This document shows, piece by piece, positions 45,635 through 56,366 of a stretch of DNA of 64,000 nt. Every line of letters starts with the position of its first letter. Position 1 is the stretch's first letter. The notes beneath the pieces are model-generated. The model had not been told where the DNA came from and did no database searches. It was given only the letters and a program-made list of their open reading frames with translations. Position numbers and translations under genes: made by a program. Source of the stretch: Clonostachys chloroleuca. Taxonomy: Eukaryota; Ascomycota; Sordariomycetes; Hypocreales; Bionectriaceae. The stretch spans positions 11,532,001-11,596,000 of the forward strand of contig JBANAY010000004.1 in NCBI GenBank assembly GCA_037952775.1. Reading direction: 5' to 3'.

Positions 45635-47783
45635 TTATAAGATCTCTTCCCCTTCCTCCTCTTCCCAGAACTTGACCCCTCCTTCAACGCGAATCGCGTC
45701 CTTGACCCATGGCTTCGATGCCACCTTGTCCAAGCTCCAACGACTTCGAGCCCTCTTCAGCAAGCCCTCTGTGATTTCACAGGCTCCGAGGAGGCCCTTG
45801 GCCTCAAACTTGGCCTCGTCACCATCATTGTCGGTATCGTCACCGCCATACTCTACCCACCGCCACTCAACGCGTGCAATGCGATGAGTGGTTCGACTGC
45901 GCATACGATGAGCATCAGTCATCCCTGGATGGGGATCGAAAGGTAGACGAGACTCCAGCAGGGCGTAGAGCAGAACTCCAAGTGACCATGCGTCAGTGGC
46001 GCGTCCATCGTACGGCTGGCCCATTATGACTTCAGGGGCAGCGTAATCATCGGAGCCGCAGCGAGTCTCTAGCTTTTCGTCGTCATTGATACGACGGGCA
46101 AGACCCAGATCCGTCAAGGTAATGACGGAATTAGGGTACGTCTGCCAATCAATAGACTTGTCGCCAAGCTCGTGAGCTAACAGATTGACAAGAACATCTA
46201 TAAAGACGGTTAACTGAGATGAACCTTACAAATTCACCCGGGGATATCAACTCACTTTCAAGCTTGACGTCACGGTGGACAATCTTCATGTTATGGAGGT
46301 ATTGGAGGGCACCAACCAGTTCCGCAAAGATCCTCCGCATCAATGCCGGTGAAAGCACTGAGCGATGGGTAGTGGCAACGTCAAAGAGATCGCCACCCGG
46401 GGAGTAGCAGAGAACCAAAATAGCTCTGGTTGGCTCGATGCTGAATGCCTTGAGGTCCACAATTGAGGGATGGTGAATAGCCTGCAAGATCTCCAGTTCT
46501 CTTTTCAGGCTCATCTCAACCCGCTCCTCACTGGCACCGCCGCGAGGACCATGCTCGCACACTTTCACGGCAACCAGGGTCTTTCGATTCGGCTGGCTCT
46601 CGGAGTTTGAGCTGTCGGACTCATTATCCGGGGGAACAATTTGACTTGTAGCCAGCATAACTCGGCTAAAGGTTCCCTGGCCAAGGCAGCGGAGAGCCCT
46701 CCATCGGCGGCGTTTCCTGTCATGGCGTCCGCGGGCCTCAAAGAGCTCTCCAAGATCCTTGGGTCTGCTCAACTCCGTGGAATCCTTTGATGACTCGCTT
46801 GGCGGAGGGGTAGGAGGCTGCCTGACCGTTGGGGTGAGTCCTCGTTGCTCAGCGTAGTTGAGTTCCCTTCGAATGTGAGCTTCGTGAGCACCGGCCTTGT
46901 TAAGCTTGCCATGAGGCCCAGATACAGACATAAGGCGCTTTGGAAACGAGATCCCCTCGGGAATGGGAATATACTCGCTATTGCTCCTATTCCTTGTATG
47001 CTGTCGCTTGTGTTCCTGAGGAGCCAGGTTGGCAGGCTTGGGGAGACCTGCTGGAGAAAGCAGGTCTGCCTGTGGCGTACTCTGCATCGCCTCGGCTTCG
47101 CAATGACTGCTAGAGATGATGTCGTCCTCGCCAAGGCTGTTCAGTCTGCTTCGAGGGGCAGGTGAAGCTGCGCCCAATAATCTTCTCCAGGGTCCAGGAG
47201 AATCTGCTGGGAGGAGAGGGCTGGGTAGCGGCGACATGTCTCCCATTGCCGAAATAATCGGGCTGGGAATGAGACTGCTCGCCGCGCTACCAGGACCGCC
47301 CAAACTGTTCGAGAATGCAGCCTTCAAGCTTGGGGTTCTTGAAATTGACTGGAAGTTGCCAAAGGATGACTTCTTTTTGATCGCGATTGATCTAGTAGAG
47401 GAACTGCCAGATCCGCTGGTCAAAGAACCCTGGCGATGGAGAGAGATGAAATGATGCGGGGAGATTTCCGTGGAGATCCGAAGAGACGAGGACGAGCTAT
47501 CTGCACTGCGATCGCTGCCAGGCGAGCTGACATCTACGGGAAGAGTGTCGTCCAACGTGTTTTGGGTTGAGAATGGTGGTGAAGGCGCAATCGTGGTCGA
47601 CTGGAACTGGAGAGGATGCGGTCGGTGGGACGAGCTGCGGTCGAAGACTGCATAGGGCGCTGCAGAAGTTGAGTTCGACGTGCTGGGCACGTCTTGCGTT
47701 ACCGCTTGGCATTGAGGCCTGCCATTGTCGTGATCTGTTGGGGGCGCTGCCGGCGTCGATCGAGGAGTCACAGGAAGGCTCAT
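45635..47783 (-). CDS. Serine/threonine protein kinase with long disordered N-terminus (696 aa)
   Basis: Two exons, 46256-47783 and 45635-46197 (58-nt GTGAGT...TATAG intron), 2091 nt in frame. MSLPVTPRST at 47783 is the first suitable start; residues 1-365 are Ser/Pro-rich. The kinase domain starts near 368: glycine loop LGQGTFSRVML, VAVKVCEHG (catalytic Lys), RELEILQAIHHPSIV, the hydrophobic hinge ILVLCYSPGGDLFD and the catalytic loop IVHRDVKLE-N-VLVNL, whose Asn codon is split by the intron. The Mg-binding motif is DLG in place of DFG, followed by YAAPEVIMGQPYDGRATDAW. Architecture resembles fungal NPR/HAL and PRR-type kinases that act on transporters, stress and mating signalling; the exact orthologue is not settled. 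The C-terminus (GVKFWEEEEGEEIL) is acidic. Confidence 0.87.
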
Positions 47784-50700
47784 CCTTGAATGGAGCCACA
47801 AAGCTCGGCTACTCGTGGCTGCTCAGGCTGCTGTCTGCTACACACCAGCCGGAGCAGAGGTCGAGCGAGGTCGTGCAAAATGATGCCGAAATAAAGAGCA
47901 GTGGCGGACGAAGAGCAGGATGATTGAGGCCTGCTTGTCGTGGTTAAGGTGGATATGCCGAAACACCACAAAGCAAGTGCCGTCGAGAATCTGTTTTGCC
48001 ACAGTGGCAACGAGGAGGTCGAAGTGTACTCGGTTGGATCTAGCGCTATAAGTGTATCATGAGGCGTGTCTAGTGGTGGGATGAAGCCCCCAGCGCGGGC
48101 GTGGAAGCGCTTGTTGGGAGTTTGGTGATAGCTGTCAGTCGAAACAGATTATGCGAGACGACGTCGAGGGACCGAATGAAAGGGCAACGGCTCCAAACGA
48201 GAAAAAAAAACCGGGGCTGGAGCAAGGGCGGGCAGCCTCCTCTCAATGCGGTGCTACACGGGCTGGGCGTCTGGAACGTCGCACGCAGCACACGGCTGGA
48301 AGGGGGAACCTGGAGGGAGCCCTGGACTGGCACCCTGGATCAATCAATCAGTCAGTTCCAGAACCCGGTTGGTGGTGCCTGCACGGGACCAGCGGGCGGG
48401 GCGTACGGATGCTGCTGTCGCACAGACACAGACTGACAGTGGCCAGATGGATTAGTAGTTCGGACGGGCTGGCTGGCGCAGCTAGCCAGACAGACTGGAT
48501 CGGTTCGTTGGGGGGCGGGAGAGAAGAAATTGACGGCGGACGCAGTAAATTATACGAGGGCTTGGGGGAGGAGTTATCGAGTCGACAATTAAGGCTGATG
48601 TGGGGGGAAGATGGCCGAACATTACGTTGCGTCCAAGCCCACTTGACATCCCTCCACTGCGATCGAGTCACAGCGCGCTACCACCATCGGGGGTGGTACC
48701 TGGAAGCCTTGTCCTGCACAAATTCAATGAATGGGCTTTTTTTTTCAAATCCGAGACAGACTGGGCCCTGGCGGTTTCTCCAGAATGCCAGCCGGGAGTC
48801 GCCGTTGAGGCCCTGACTTCGGGGCTCACGTCCATTCCTCAGCACGCTGGCAGCAAGAGCGAGTGCTGAGAGCGGCTGCCGGCGATGTACTGTAGGTACA
48901 TATGCTACCCTACCTGGGTCCCGGCACGCCGCATGTAGCAGTAGCACTGGCAAATTGGGCCTAGGGTATCCACGCTGAGGTACCTGGCCTCCATCGCACT
49001 TACCATCCTGGGGGAGGGATAGGCGTCCTGCTGGTGCTATGTAAGACGGGAAGATGCCCTCCCCTCTCCCATGACAGGTGCTGCGTCTGCCGTGAGCACA
49101 GTTCATGTGCCCAGCCTGCAGCCCGCCACAGAGCCGTCGTAGAAGCTTGCGCAACCTTGCCACGGATGAATCATTCCTCGTCGGTGTAGTGCAAGAACCG
49201 GCCAGTGCTGCGCTAGCCGCCTCTCTAATTGCCATCTGCTGATAATAGGCGTACATCACCCCCGAGGAGATTGCTGCTAATCAAAGTCGACTTGCACTGG
49301 CAGAGCCAAGGGGCTCCAATTCCCCATCCTGGCTACCCACATTTGGAAGTCCCGTCGAGATACCTTATCCATTTGCCTCAGCACAGCAGCGGCCGGTGTA
49401 CCCAGCTAAGCTATTGATGGGTGGAGGGCCGAAAGTCCACCCTTATCTTGCCTGGCGGCTATGCCTCTGCCTGCCTGCCCACGGATGTGAGAAGACGAGA
49501 GGGGGCTGCGTCTGCACCACGACCAATGCGAGCATCACCCGCTCTTGGAATGGCCTTGAGCTGGGCCGTACCAATGCACGCGATGAGATGTGCACGACGT
49601 CAGACGCAGGATGAGCCGGGCATGACACGCTGTGCGAATCTGACCAATAGCCAGCCCAGGCAGTGCATGTGGGCTAGAGCGAAGCCCATCCGTGCCTCGA
49701 CTAAGAACACCAAGTGCAACAAGTCACCACCACGAGAGACACACATCCACCGCCCTCCGCAGCTCCTCGGGCCCTCGTCGCGCTCCGCACATCGGCACTG
49801 ATCGATTAGTGGTCTTATTTGACTCGTCATGGTGCTCGCCGGCCGTATTACTACTACTAGTCCGGGGCCTGGCCGCGGTCAGATGACCTAGACTTGACTC
49901 AATGGGCTCCAGAAGCCACCTACCTAGTTTCTGAATAGCAGCCGATAGCTTCCCCCGGCCACACATTCCGTGAAATCTCTTAGCCTGGGGGCAACCGGCA
50001 AGGCTAGAAGAGAAAAGGCACCAAACGTTCCTCCTAGCTCCACCACACTTTCTTTGAGTTTAGCTATCCGGTGACATTGGCCGCGGACTCGTCGGTATCC
50101 GTGGCTATGCTTTAAACACACCGAATGCAGCAGTGATCTCAGGCTCTCCAACCAGCGCGGCACCGGTTGCCTATCGGGCAAGTGATTGTCCCTCGTGCAG
50201 CAGCAGTCATATCTCAGCTATTTGGGCGTTAAAAAGCGTCGGGCCCGATGACCTGTGTTTTATCTCGGGGGTTGCGGTTATTTCCCCAAGCGAAATCCGG
50301 GGAAATAGCCCTCAGGGATGCATGTCACTGCGACTTACTGCGACTTACAACCATGCGCCTATGATGCACACATATCCAACCCGCAACGAGCCTCTATCCC
50401 ATGTAGAATCTCATTCGCGCACGACGCTGTATGGCCACGACAGTTTCTCGCATTGCGCTAGGCATTGTCCTCCTGTTCCACCGGCTTCTGGCAGACTTAA
50501 TCCAAATCTCTGCGATCCCTGACAGCCCCCAACATTGTTCCTACCCGATACTGGATCCAGCACACACCACCACCCCCTTGGCGGATATCAAGGCATCATA
50601 TTGGATTCCTTCAACTGGTCAGGTGCGCAGTCGAGGAATCAGCCCACCCTGCGCATTACTCTCCTCATTGTTCACCATTCCCCGGGGGATGGAAACGAGG

Positions 50701-53557
50701 TTTTGAATTGCTCACCGTTGATCCTACTAAGCGAGCTGACGAACAACATATGGTAATATTGTCGAATTGAATGCCTTACCAGTGAGTCGTGGCCAGGGGT
50801 GCTCCAGTGGTGTGATCCAATCCCGTATGCAAGGAAATACAACGTTGTAGCACAGGATGGGAATTCAAAGCAGTCGACGACCATTTGAGACGTGCGCTTG
50901 GCATGCGCCTGGCCTATCGTCCCTTTCGCTGTGATCGTCGAGTCAGCTGCATGGCGTAGCACAGCATCGAGGATAGGACTGCGAGTGCAACCATACGATT
51001 ACCCATTGAACGGTGACCAACGCGGGTTAATGGCACCAGCAATTGTGCTGGATGAAAATGGTGCTTGGCTGACACACGCTAAATGAATACAACTGTTCCA
51101 TTGTGATGGAATGTAAAGGCTGACAATCAGCTTCAACATGAGGAAACCCTGCTGTTGCTAAGGTTTCGGTGTTGCGTATTGCGCAGCACTGCCTCAGGTT
51201 ATGTAATTCGGCTGCGCTATCATGTATATGTCATTAGCTCGGTTGAAACGCTACTTGACCTCGTGATATGTTATCGAGAGTTTGAGGTATGCTCAAGCTC
51301 ACGTCTCTCACCGAATGGCTTGTCCCGCTCGCGGTTTTGGCAAGTCTCGTGTTTCTGCCTGGCTGGTCTAGGGTATGTCGTATTGGACGACACGAGGCTC
51401 ACCAGAACAGTTTAGCAAGACGAAAGCTTCAATCTCGAAGGTCTCTACGGAGATAAACCTGCTTGTATCTGAATCTACTTCCATCCATATCACCGAACGG
51501 GGTTCGCCGTTTGGTTGGTAGCGCTCTAACGCCGCCGGTATTCATCTCACATGCCAGCAGAATACAACACACGTACAGCGGAGCGGACTGATACTCAATC
51601 CCGTGGCTAGCTCTCGGACCCCGGCCGAACAATACTCGGAAGAGCCGGAATCCCCAAGCTAGCAAGGCCTACACTCCCTCGTGACCGTTTCCATGACGGA
51701 GACCGATGAAGCCGGAGAAGGGTACGGCATGCCGATGACGACAAGCCCGGCCGACCCATCTCTCCCTCGGGAGTGCGGCGGAACAGGCGGAATAGACAAA
51801 TCGATGACTGCCACTTGACCGTTGTGAACACTCGAAGCGCTAGTTGCGTATCGTACATCCGCGCAGTCCAGAGCAAGCCATAGAAGTCCTGGCTAGCTCT
51901 TCACGTTCATGCAGGCTTGTACACGTCGACGATCATCATCAGGTCCGTACATGCAGACGCAGATGCGGACAGGTGCATCGAACCCCTTCTCTCCATCTGC
52001 AAGGCAGAGAAAACTGCCGTCCGGCCCCTGGCATCGTGCAGCGGCTCGCCTCGCTGGTTCCACGCGTCCCTTTCTCCACACGTCAGCCCTATTCTCCAAC
52101 TCAACTTGCGAGAAGTGGGAGACTATTCTCTGGAAAATCTCGCGGGCGGGCTAGCACAGGAAACCCGGGGATTTAGACTTTCAAGAGCCAAACTCTCGCT
52201 GCAGGCAAGCTGAGTAGTGTTTGATCTCATTAGCCTGGAGTGGCATCATTCACAGAAGGTTTGTAGGAGGGGCCCTATCCGCAACTGGCTCTTCGCCTGG
52301 GAGGCCCGGAGGGAGACGGTGATGGAAATTCGTATACGCACCACACAGGCACAGCAGATGGATTGAAACATATTCACGTGTGATTGAAGGTATCCGACAT
52401 GCGAAACTGCGTCTGCGAGCGATATACGGCATACGACACATCGCAGCCCCTCCCTCCGGCGCAGCGGATACCCAATCGTCAGATCGGGTCGGAGATTTCC
52501 CTGACAGGTCTGCAATTCCGCGGCGCTAGGGGACGGGCCATGCTCGTCTTCGGGGCCTGGCTGGCCAAGAGCCGGCGTTAATGTAGACAAGACGGCCGTC
52601 GTTCCCAATCTCTCTCTTGGGCAGGCGTTGCGAGGGGGGCAGCACAGCCTCGCATCCGCCAGGGTGAAGAACCAAGTAAAGACAGAATATATTGCACCCC
52701 GTTTATGGCCCCGCATGGCTCAAGTTGCCCGGTATTTGGACAGCGAGTTGGCCGAAGCTGGCGAGCGCGTACCGCTCCTCCAATCCTCACCACCACCATC
52801 TAGACTAGAACCCCTGCAGAAGAGTGCGCTGTTGACGCAGCCCAAAATAGAACCACTATGCACACGCGCGCCACTCACGCGGAAGCGGGTGAGACGCTGC
52901 CATGCAACGTCCGGCAGGCGCGCGTCTCTTTTTTTAAACACTGGATGGCATAATCGCTCCCCTGTCTGCGCTCTTTTATCGCTATCTCGCTATCGTCGTT
53001 AAAAACATTCCGACCCCCCCGACTATGGGTTCACTGGATATGGGGATGGGATGCGAGGGATCGGTGAATGATGGATTAGGCTATACCTCTCCCACCTCCC
53101 GGGCTCTCTTCATCATGCCCTTACCCCTCCGCTTCTCCTCCTGTCTGTGTAGATGAGACTGTCGCCACCCCATACTGGACAGTAGCCAAAATGGATGACA
53201 GTTTTACAGCCCTTCCCCTGCACGCGATGACAGCATCCCAGGCCCAACCACACTAGCGGGAATCTACCCCGTCAAAACAGGGTAGACATCACGGACCATG
53301 GACCTGCAAGGATCGACCCTCGTGGCCCGTTTTGCCCCTCGGGGAGCCTCGTCTAAGCCTCCCTCACTCTAAATAAAGAGGTCGGGAGGCGAAGTTTCCT
53401 GCGGGTTAAAGATAGCACATCTGGCCCCTTGCGGGGGGAGTTTTGTCTCTCTCGCAGCGGCGAAAAAAAAGGAGGGACATGTTATGGGTATGTGTATGGT
53501 ATCATGGCCGCCAGAGACCCCGTTTCGAAGCCCTATGCCAACTCAACCGCCGTTTCT

Positions 53558-53572
53558 GGGGGGGGGGGGGGG
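53558..53572 (+). repeat. Poly-G tract (15 G)
   Basis: Uninterrupted run of 15 G in non-coding sequence, about 115 bp before an even longer run. True length may differ because such runs are hard to sequence. Confidence 0.8.
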
Positions 53573-53686
53573 TTTGATACTAGCACGCCCGCCCTCGGTC
53601 CGGCAGAGCTGCCGTGAAACTTCCCATCTTTCCTTTCCCCTTGCCGAGAGTGGAAAGAGGACTTTGGTTGACAGGACGAGGGGAAA

Positions 53687-53705
53687 GGGGGGGGGGGGGG
53701 GGGGG
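53687..53705 (+). repeat. Poly-G tract (19 G)
   Basis: Run of 19 G followed by TGGGT and preceded by GGGGAAA. With the run at 53558 it forms a strong potential G-quadruplex region. Confidence 0.8.
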
Positions 53706-54274
53706 TGGGTTTGAATTAAAGTTCTCAATGAGGTTTTTGCCCCTCCCCTGGCTAATAATAATAACCGACCCCCATTCTTACAAGATGGATATAGGTTCTA
53801 ATTTGGGGTAGCAGGGCTGGATCTACTCGGTTCCCCAAAGGTCCTACACGCAAAATATCGCAAGCTGTTGTGGAATGGTCCAAATGTGGTGGTCTTTCGT
53901 GTAATAATATATAATCATATCATGGGGGAATCGTGTCCTATTCTGGAACCAGAGTAAACTATGGGCCAGAACGGAGAGAGTAAGAAAAGAAGAAGAGAAA
54001 AAGAAGAAAACACCGATCCCTTTGACATCTGTGAAGCCAGCCTTCACTTTGCGTTCCCATTCGCTGTTCCAATCCTGTAGAACCCTTTAAAAGTAAACAA
54101 ATCCCGAAGAGAAAATCCAACCAGAATGGGTTGGTGAAAGAAGAAAGACCCTGTTGTCTAATACAGAACCCGAAATAATGTTTCCCAGATATAAATTCCC
54201 GTCGTGAATATCCCCGTCCCAGACCAAGGACAACCTTTTTGCTTTAAAAATTCATGTTTTTCTTCGTAAAATAA

Positions 54275-56366
54275 TCATCGATAGACGCTCGTGACCCAGG
54301 GAGTCGTCGCCGGGGGGCTCAGGCTCGGGTAGTGGACAGATGTCACCGTGGTGGAGGGGACGACCATGGCTGGGTGGCAGGCGGTGGGACCCTCGGTCCA
54401 GGGGCCAGCAGTGACGACCGGATATCCCAGGTCTCGCACGCCGGGGTGGTCGACGGGGTGGTTGCTGCTGGCGGCGACGATGTCCTTGGCCACGTCCCCG
54501 CAGCCCAAGGTCTCCTGCCAGACCCATGAGTCATCGCCCGGCCGCGAGAGGTTGCCAGGCTGGCCACCCAGCCCCTCGCTGAAAGAGGTCATGGCCGGGA
54601 AGGAGGCAGCGGTCTGGTCGTAGAGGGGGCTGGCTTGGCCGCGAACTCGGTGGTGTCGGCGGCGAACCACTCGATGCGTCGCAGTCGCAGGTCGCGCACG
54701 CGGGCCGCGTCGTAGCTCCAGCCGTCCTTGGCGAGTGCTGTCTCCAGGTTGGTCAAGCAGGTGGTCAGGAGTCGCTCGTCGCCTCCTGGCTTCATGGCCA
54801 GGCGGGCTGCTCGTCGGTACGCGGCGATGGCGCTCTTGTTGTCCGCTAGGCGGAAGCTGTAGTTGCCCATCTGGATGTCGACCATGGCCTCCTGCTCGTC
54901 GCTGAGAGGGTAGTATTTGAGAGTCTGGAGATGGTCCATGGCCCCGCCGATGTCGCCCTCGCTCTCTTTCTTGGCGCAGAGCACGGCCGTCTGCGTAATG
55001 ACCAGGTCGAGGAGCCAGTAGTGGCGTTGGCCAGTGTTATCGACCTTTTCTCGGTATTTGGTCGCCAGCTCTAGAACTTCGCCGGACGATTGCTTCCGCT
55101 GGAAAACACAGTCAATGTGGTCACCGTAGAGGATCGTTGTGAGTTCATTGGCAGGGCCGATGCGGTGCTCCATCATGGGGACCAGCAAGGCGTACAGTCT
55201 CATGGATAGATCGTTGTAGTCTGCAAAGTGGGTCGATCCTAGAAGATCTGCCAGATCCGAGCAAGCATGTGGTACTGCCCAAGCATGATGGGGATGAGTT
55301 TGCCCAGGTAGTCCAGGACCAGTCTCAGCAGGTCGTTCTTGTGGTGCTGTTCTAGGTACCAAAGGAGACAGACGGTTCTGACAATGAAGATGGGGCTCTC
55401 GGCAGCTACAATCTCCTTGAGGGACTCGAATGCCGGGCTTAGCAGGCTGTTGACTGAAATATTGTCTCCCTTCTTCAGGCATCGGTTCACCAGGGCGAAG
55501 CTGGCCATGACGCGATCAAATAGGTCGGCACTGCGATCTCCAGGAAGGCGGCCGGTACATGAGACGTCATACTGCCAGGTCCAGGCAAAACTTGCAAGTG
55601 AACCGTCGACATAGTCACGGAAAAGGCGCATCAACTCATCCATGCGATGGAACTCGCCGGGCGGTGGCAGTGATCGGGTGGGGCTCGGAGGAGGAGTGAA
55701 GCAGCTGACCTCGTTTGAGGTCTGGACACTGGGTTGGTGGCCCGCCCGCAGGCGTGTGAGGAGGAGAGGGTTGCGCTTGACATAACGGTTAATGTTATCG
55801 AGGTCAACAGGCTGACCTCGGATGGTGAATTGTGAGGGCTTGCGCTGCGCATCCCGCTCGTGCTTCAGAAGAAGGATGGCCAAGACCTCATCGCTCTTGA
55901 GCTTCTTGTCCAGGCCCCATTTCCAGATACGGGACTTGTACATTTTTACACTGATTGATAAATGTTAGAAAAGAGGGCAGGTGAAAACAAATCAGCCGAT
56001 TCATGGTGAAAGAAGGCGATAGGAGTGGCATAATGAAAGCATATTGCGAGATGGAAAGCGATGATGGTGATGGCGGGGGACGGGCTGAATATGGAGGGGC
56101 AGAATGAGCACTCACGTTGCCTCGAAGCCATAATCGCGCTCCAGGATCTCCATTACTTCCTTGAGTGACCGCTTCTCGACCTGGTATAGCTTGGTGATAA
56201 TGGGGCGCTTGGCCTCCCATTGCTCGCTGGGGATTCTCTTCCTTGTCTTTCTCTGTTGGATGGCGCCCATCTCGTCGGACTCGACGGACAGCTTGCGCTT
56301 GAAGGTGGACTCGGCATCCGATGTGCTCGCAGGAGTTGCCATGGCTGCTAGCTCGTTTGGGTCCAT
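54275..56366 (-). CDS. Clr5-domain protein, second copy (two one-base frameshifts in this sequence)
   Basis: Exon 1 (56116-56366) starts MDPNELAAMATPAS and encodes the first half of the Clr5 domain (EQWEAKRPIITKLYQVEKRS, then YGFEA). A 165-nt intron (55951-56115, GTGAGT...ATCAG) splits the next Thr codon, and exon 2 continues VKMYKSRIWKWGLDKKLKSD. The frame stops after ARIWQIF near 55243 but resumes one base off as GSTHFADYNDLSMRLYALLV; it stops again at 54589 but resumes near 54640 as QASPLYDQTAASFPAMTSFS and runs to TGA at 54275. Restoring one base at each site gives 1929 nt (642 aa), exactly divisible by three. The second site is a GG where GGG would fit. The middle of the protein contains TPR-like helices (YYPLSDEQEAMVDIQMGNYS, then AIAAYRRAARLA). 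The lesions may be assembly errors or recent mutations. Same family and strand as the gene at 36-39 kb. Confidence 0.8.

Larger units (their letters stand above)
47784..54274. other. 6.5-kb gene-poor stretch
   Basis: The first 300-400 bases are the kinase promoter/leader. Beyond that no recognised gene; the short ORFs on both strands lack domains. AGGTACCT-type elements recur near 48697 and 48977. 53.4-53.8 kb carries two very long G runs. 53.8-54.2 kb is AT/purine-rich and probably the 3' flank of the minus-strand gene that ends at 54275. Confidence 0.4.

Noticed and set aside
48678..49259. 193-codon minus-strand ORF in the gene-poor region
   Set aside because: Low-complexity composition, no domain, overlaps several equally long ORFs on the other strand; no leader or intron signals.
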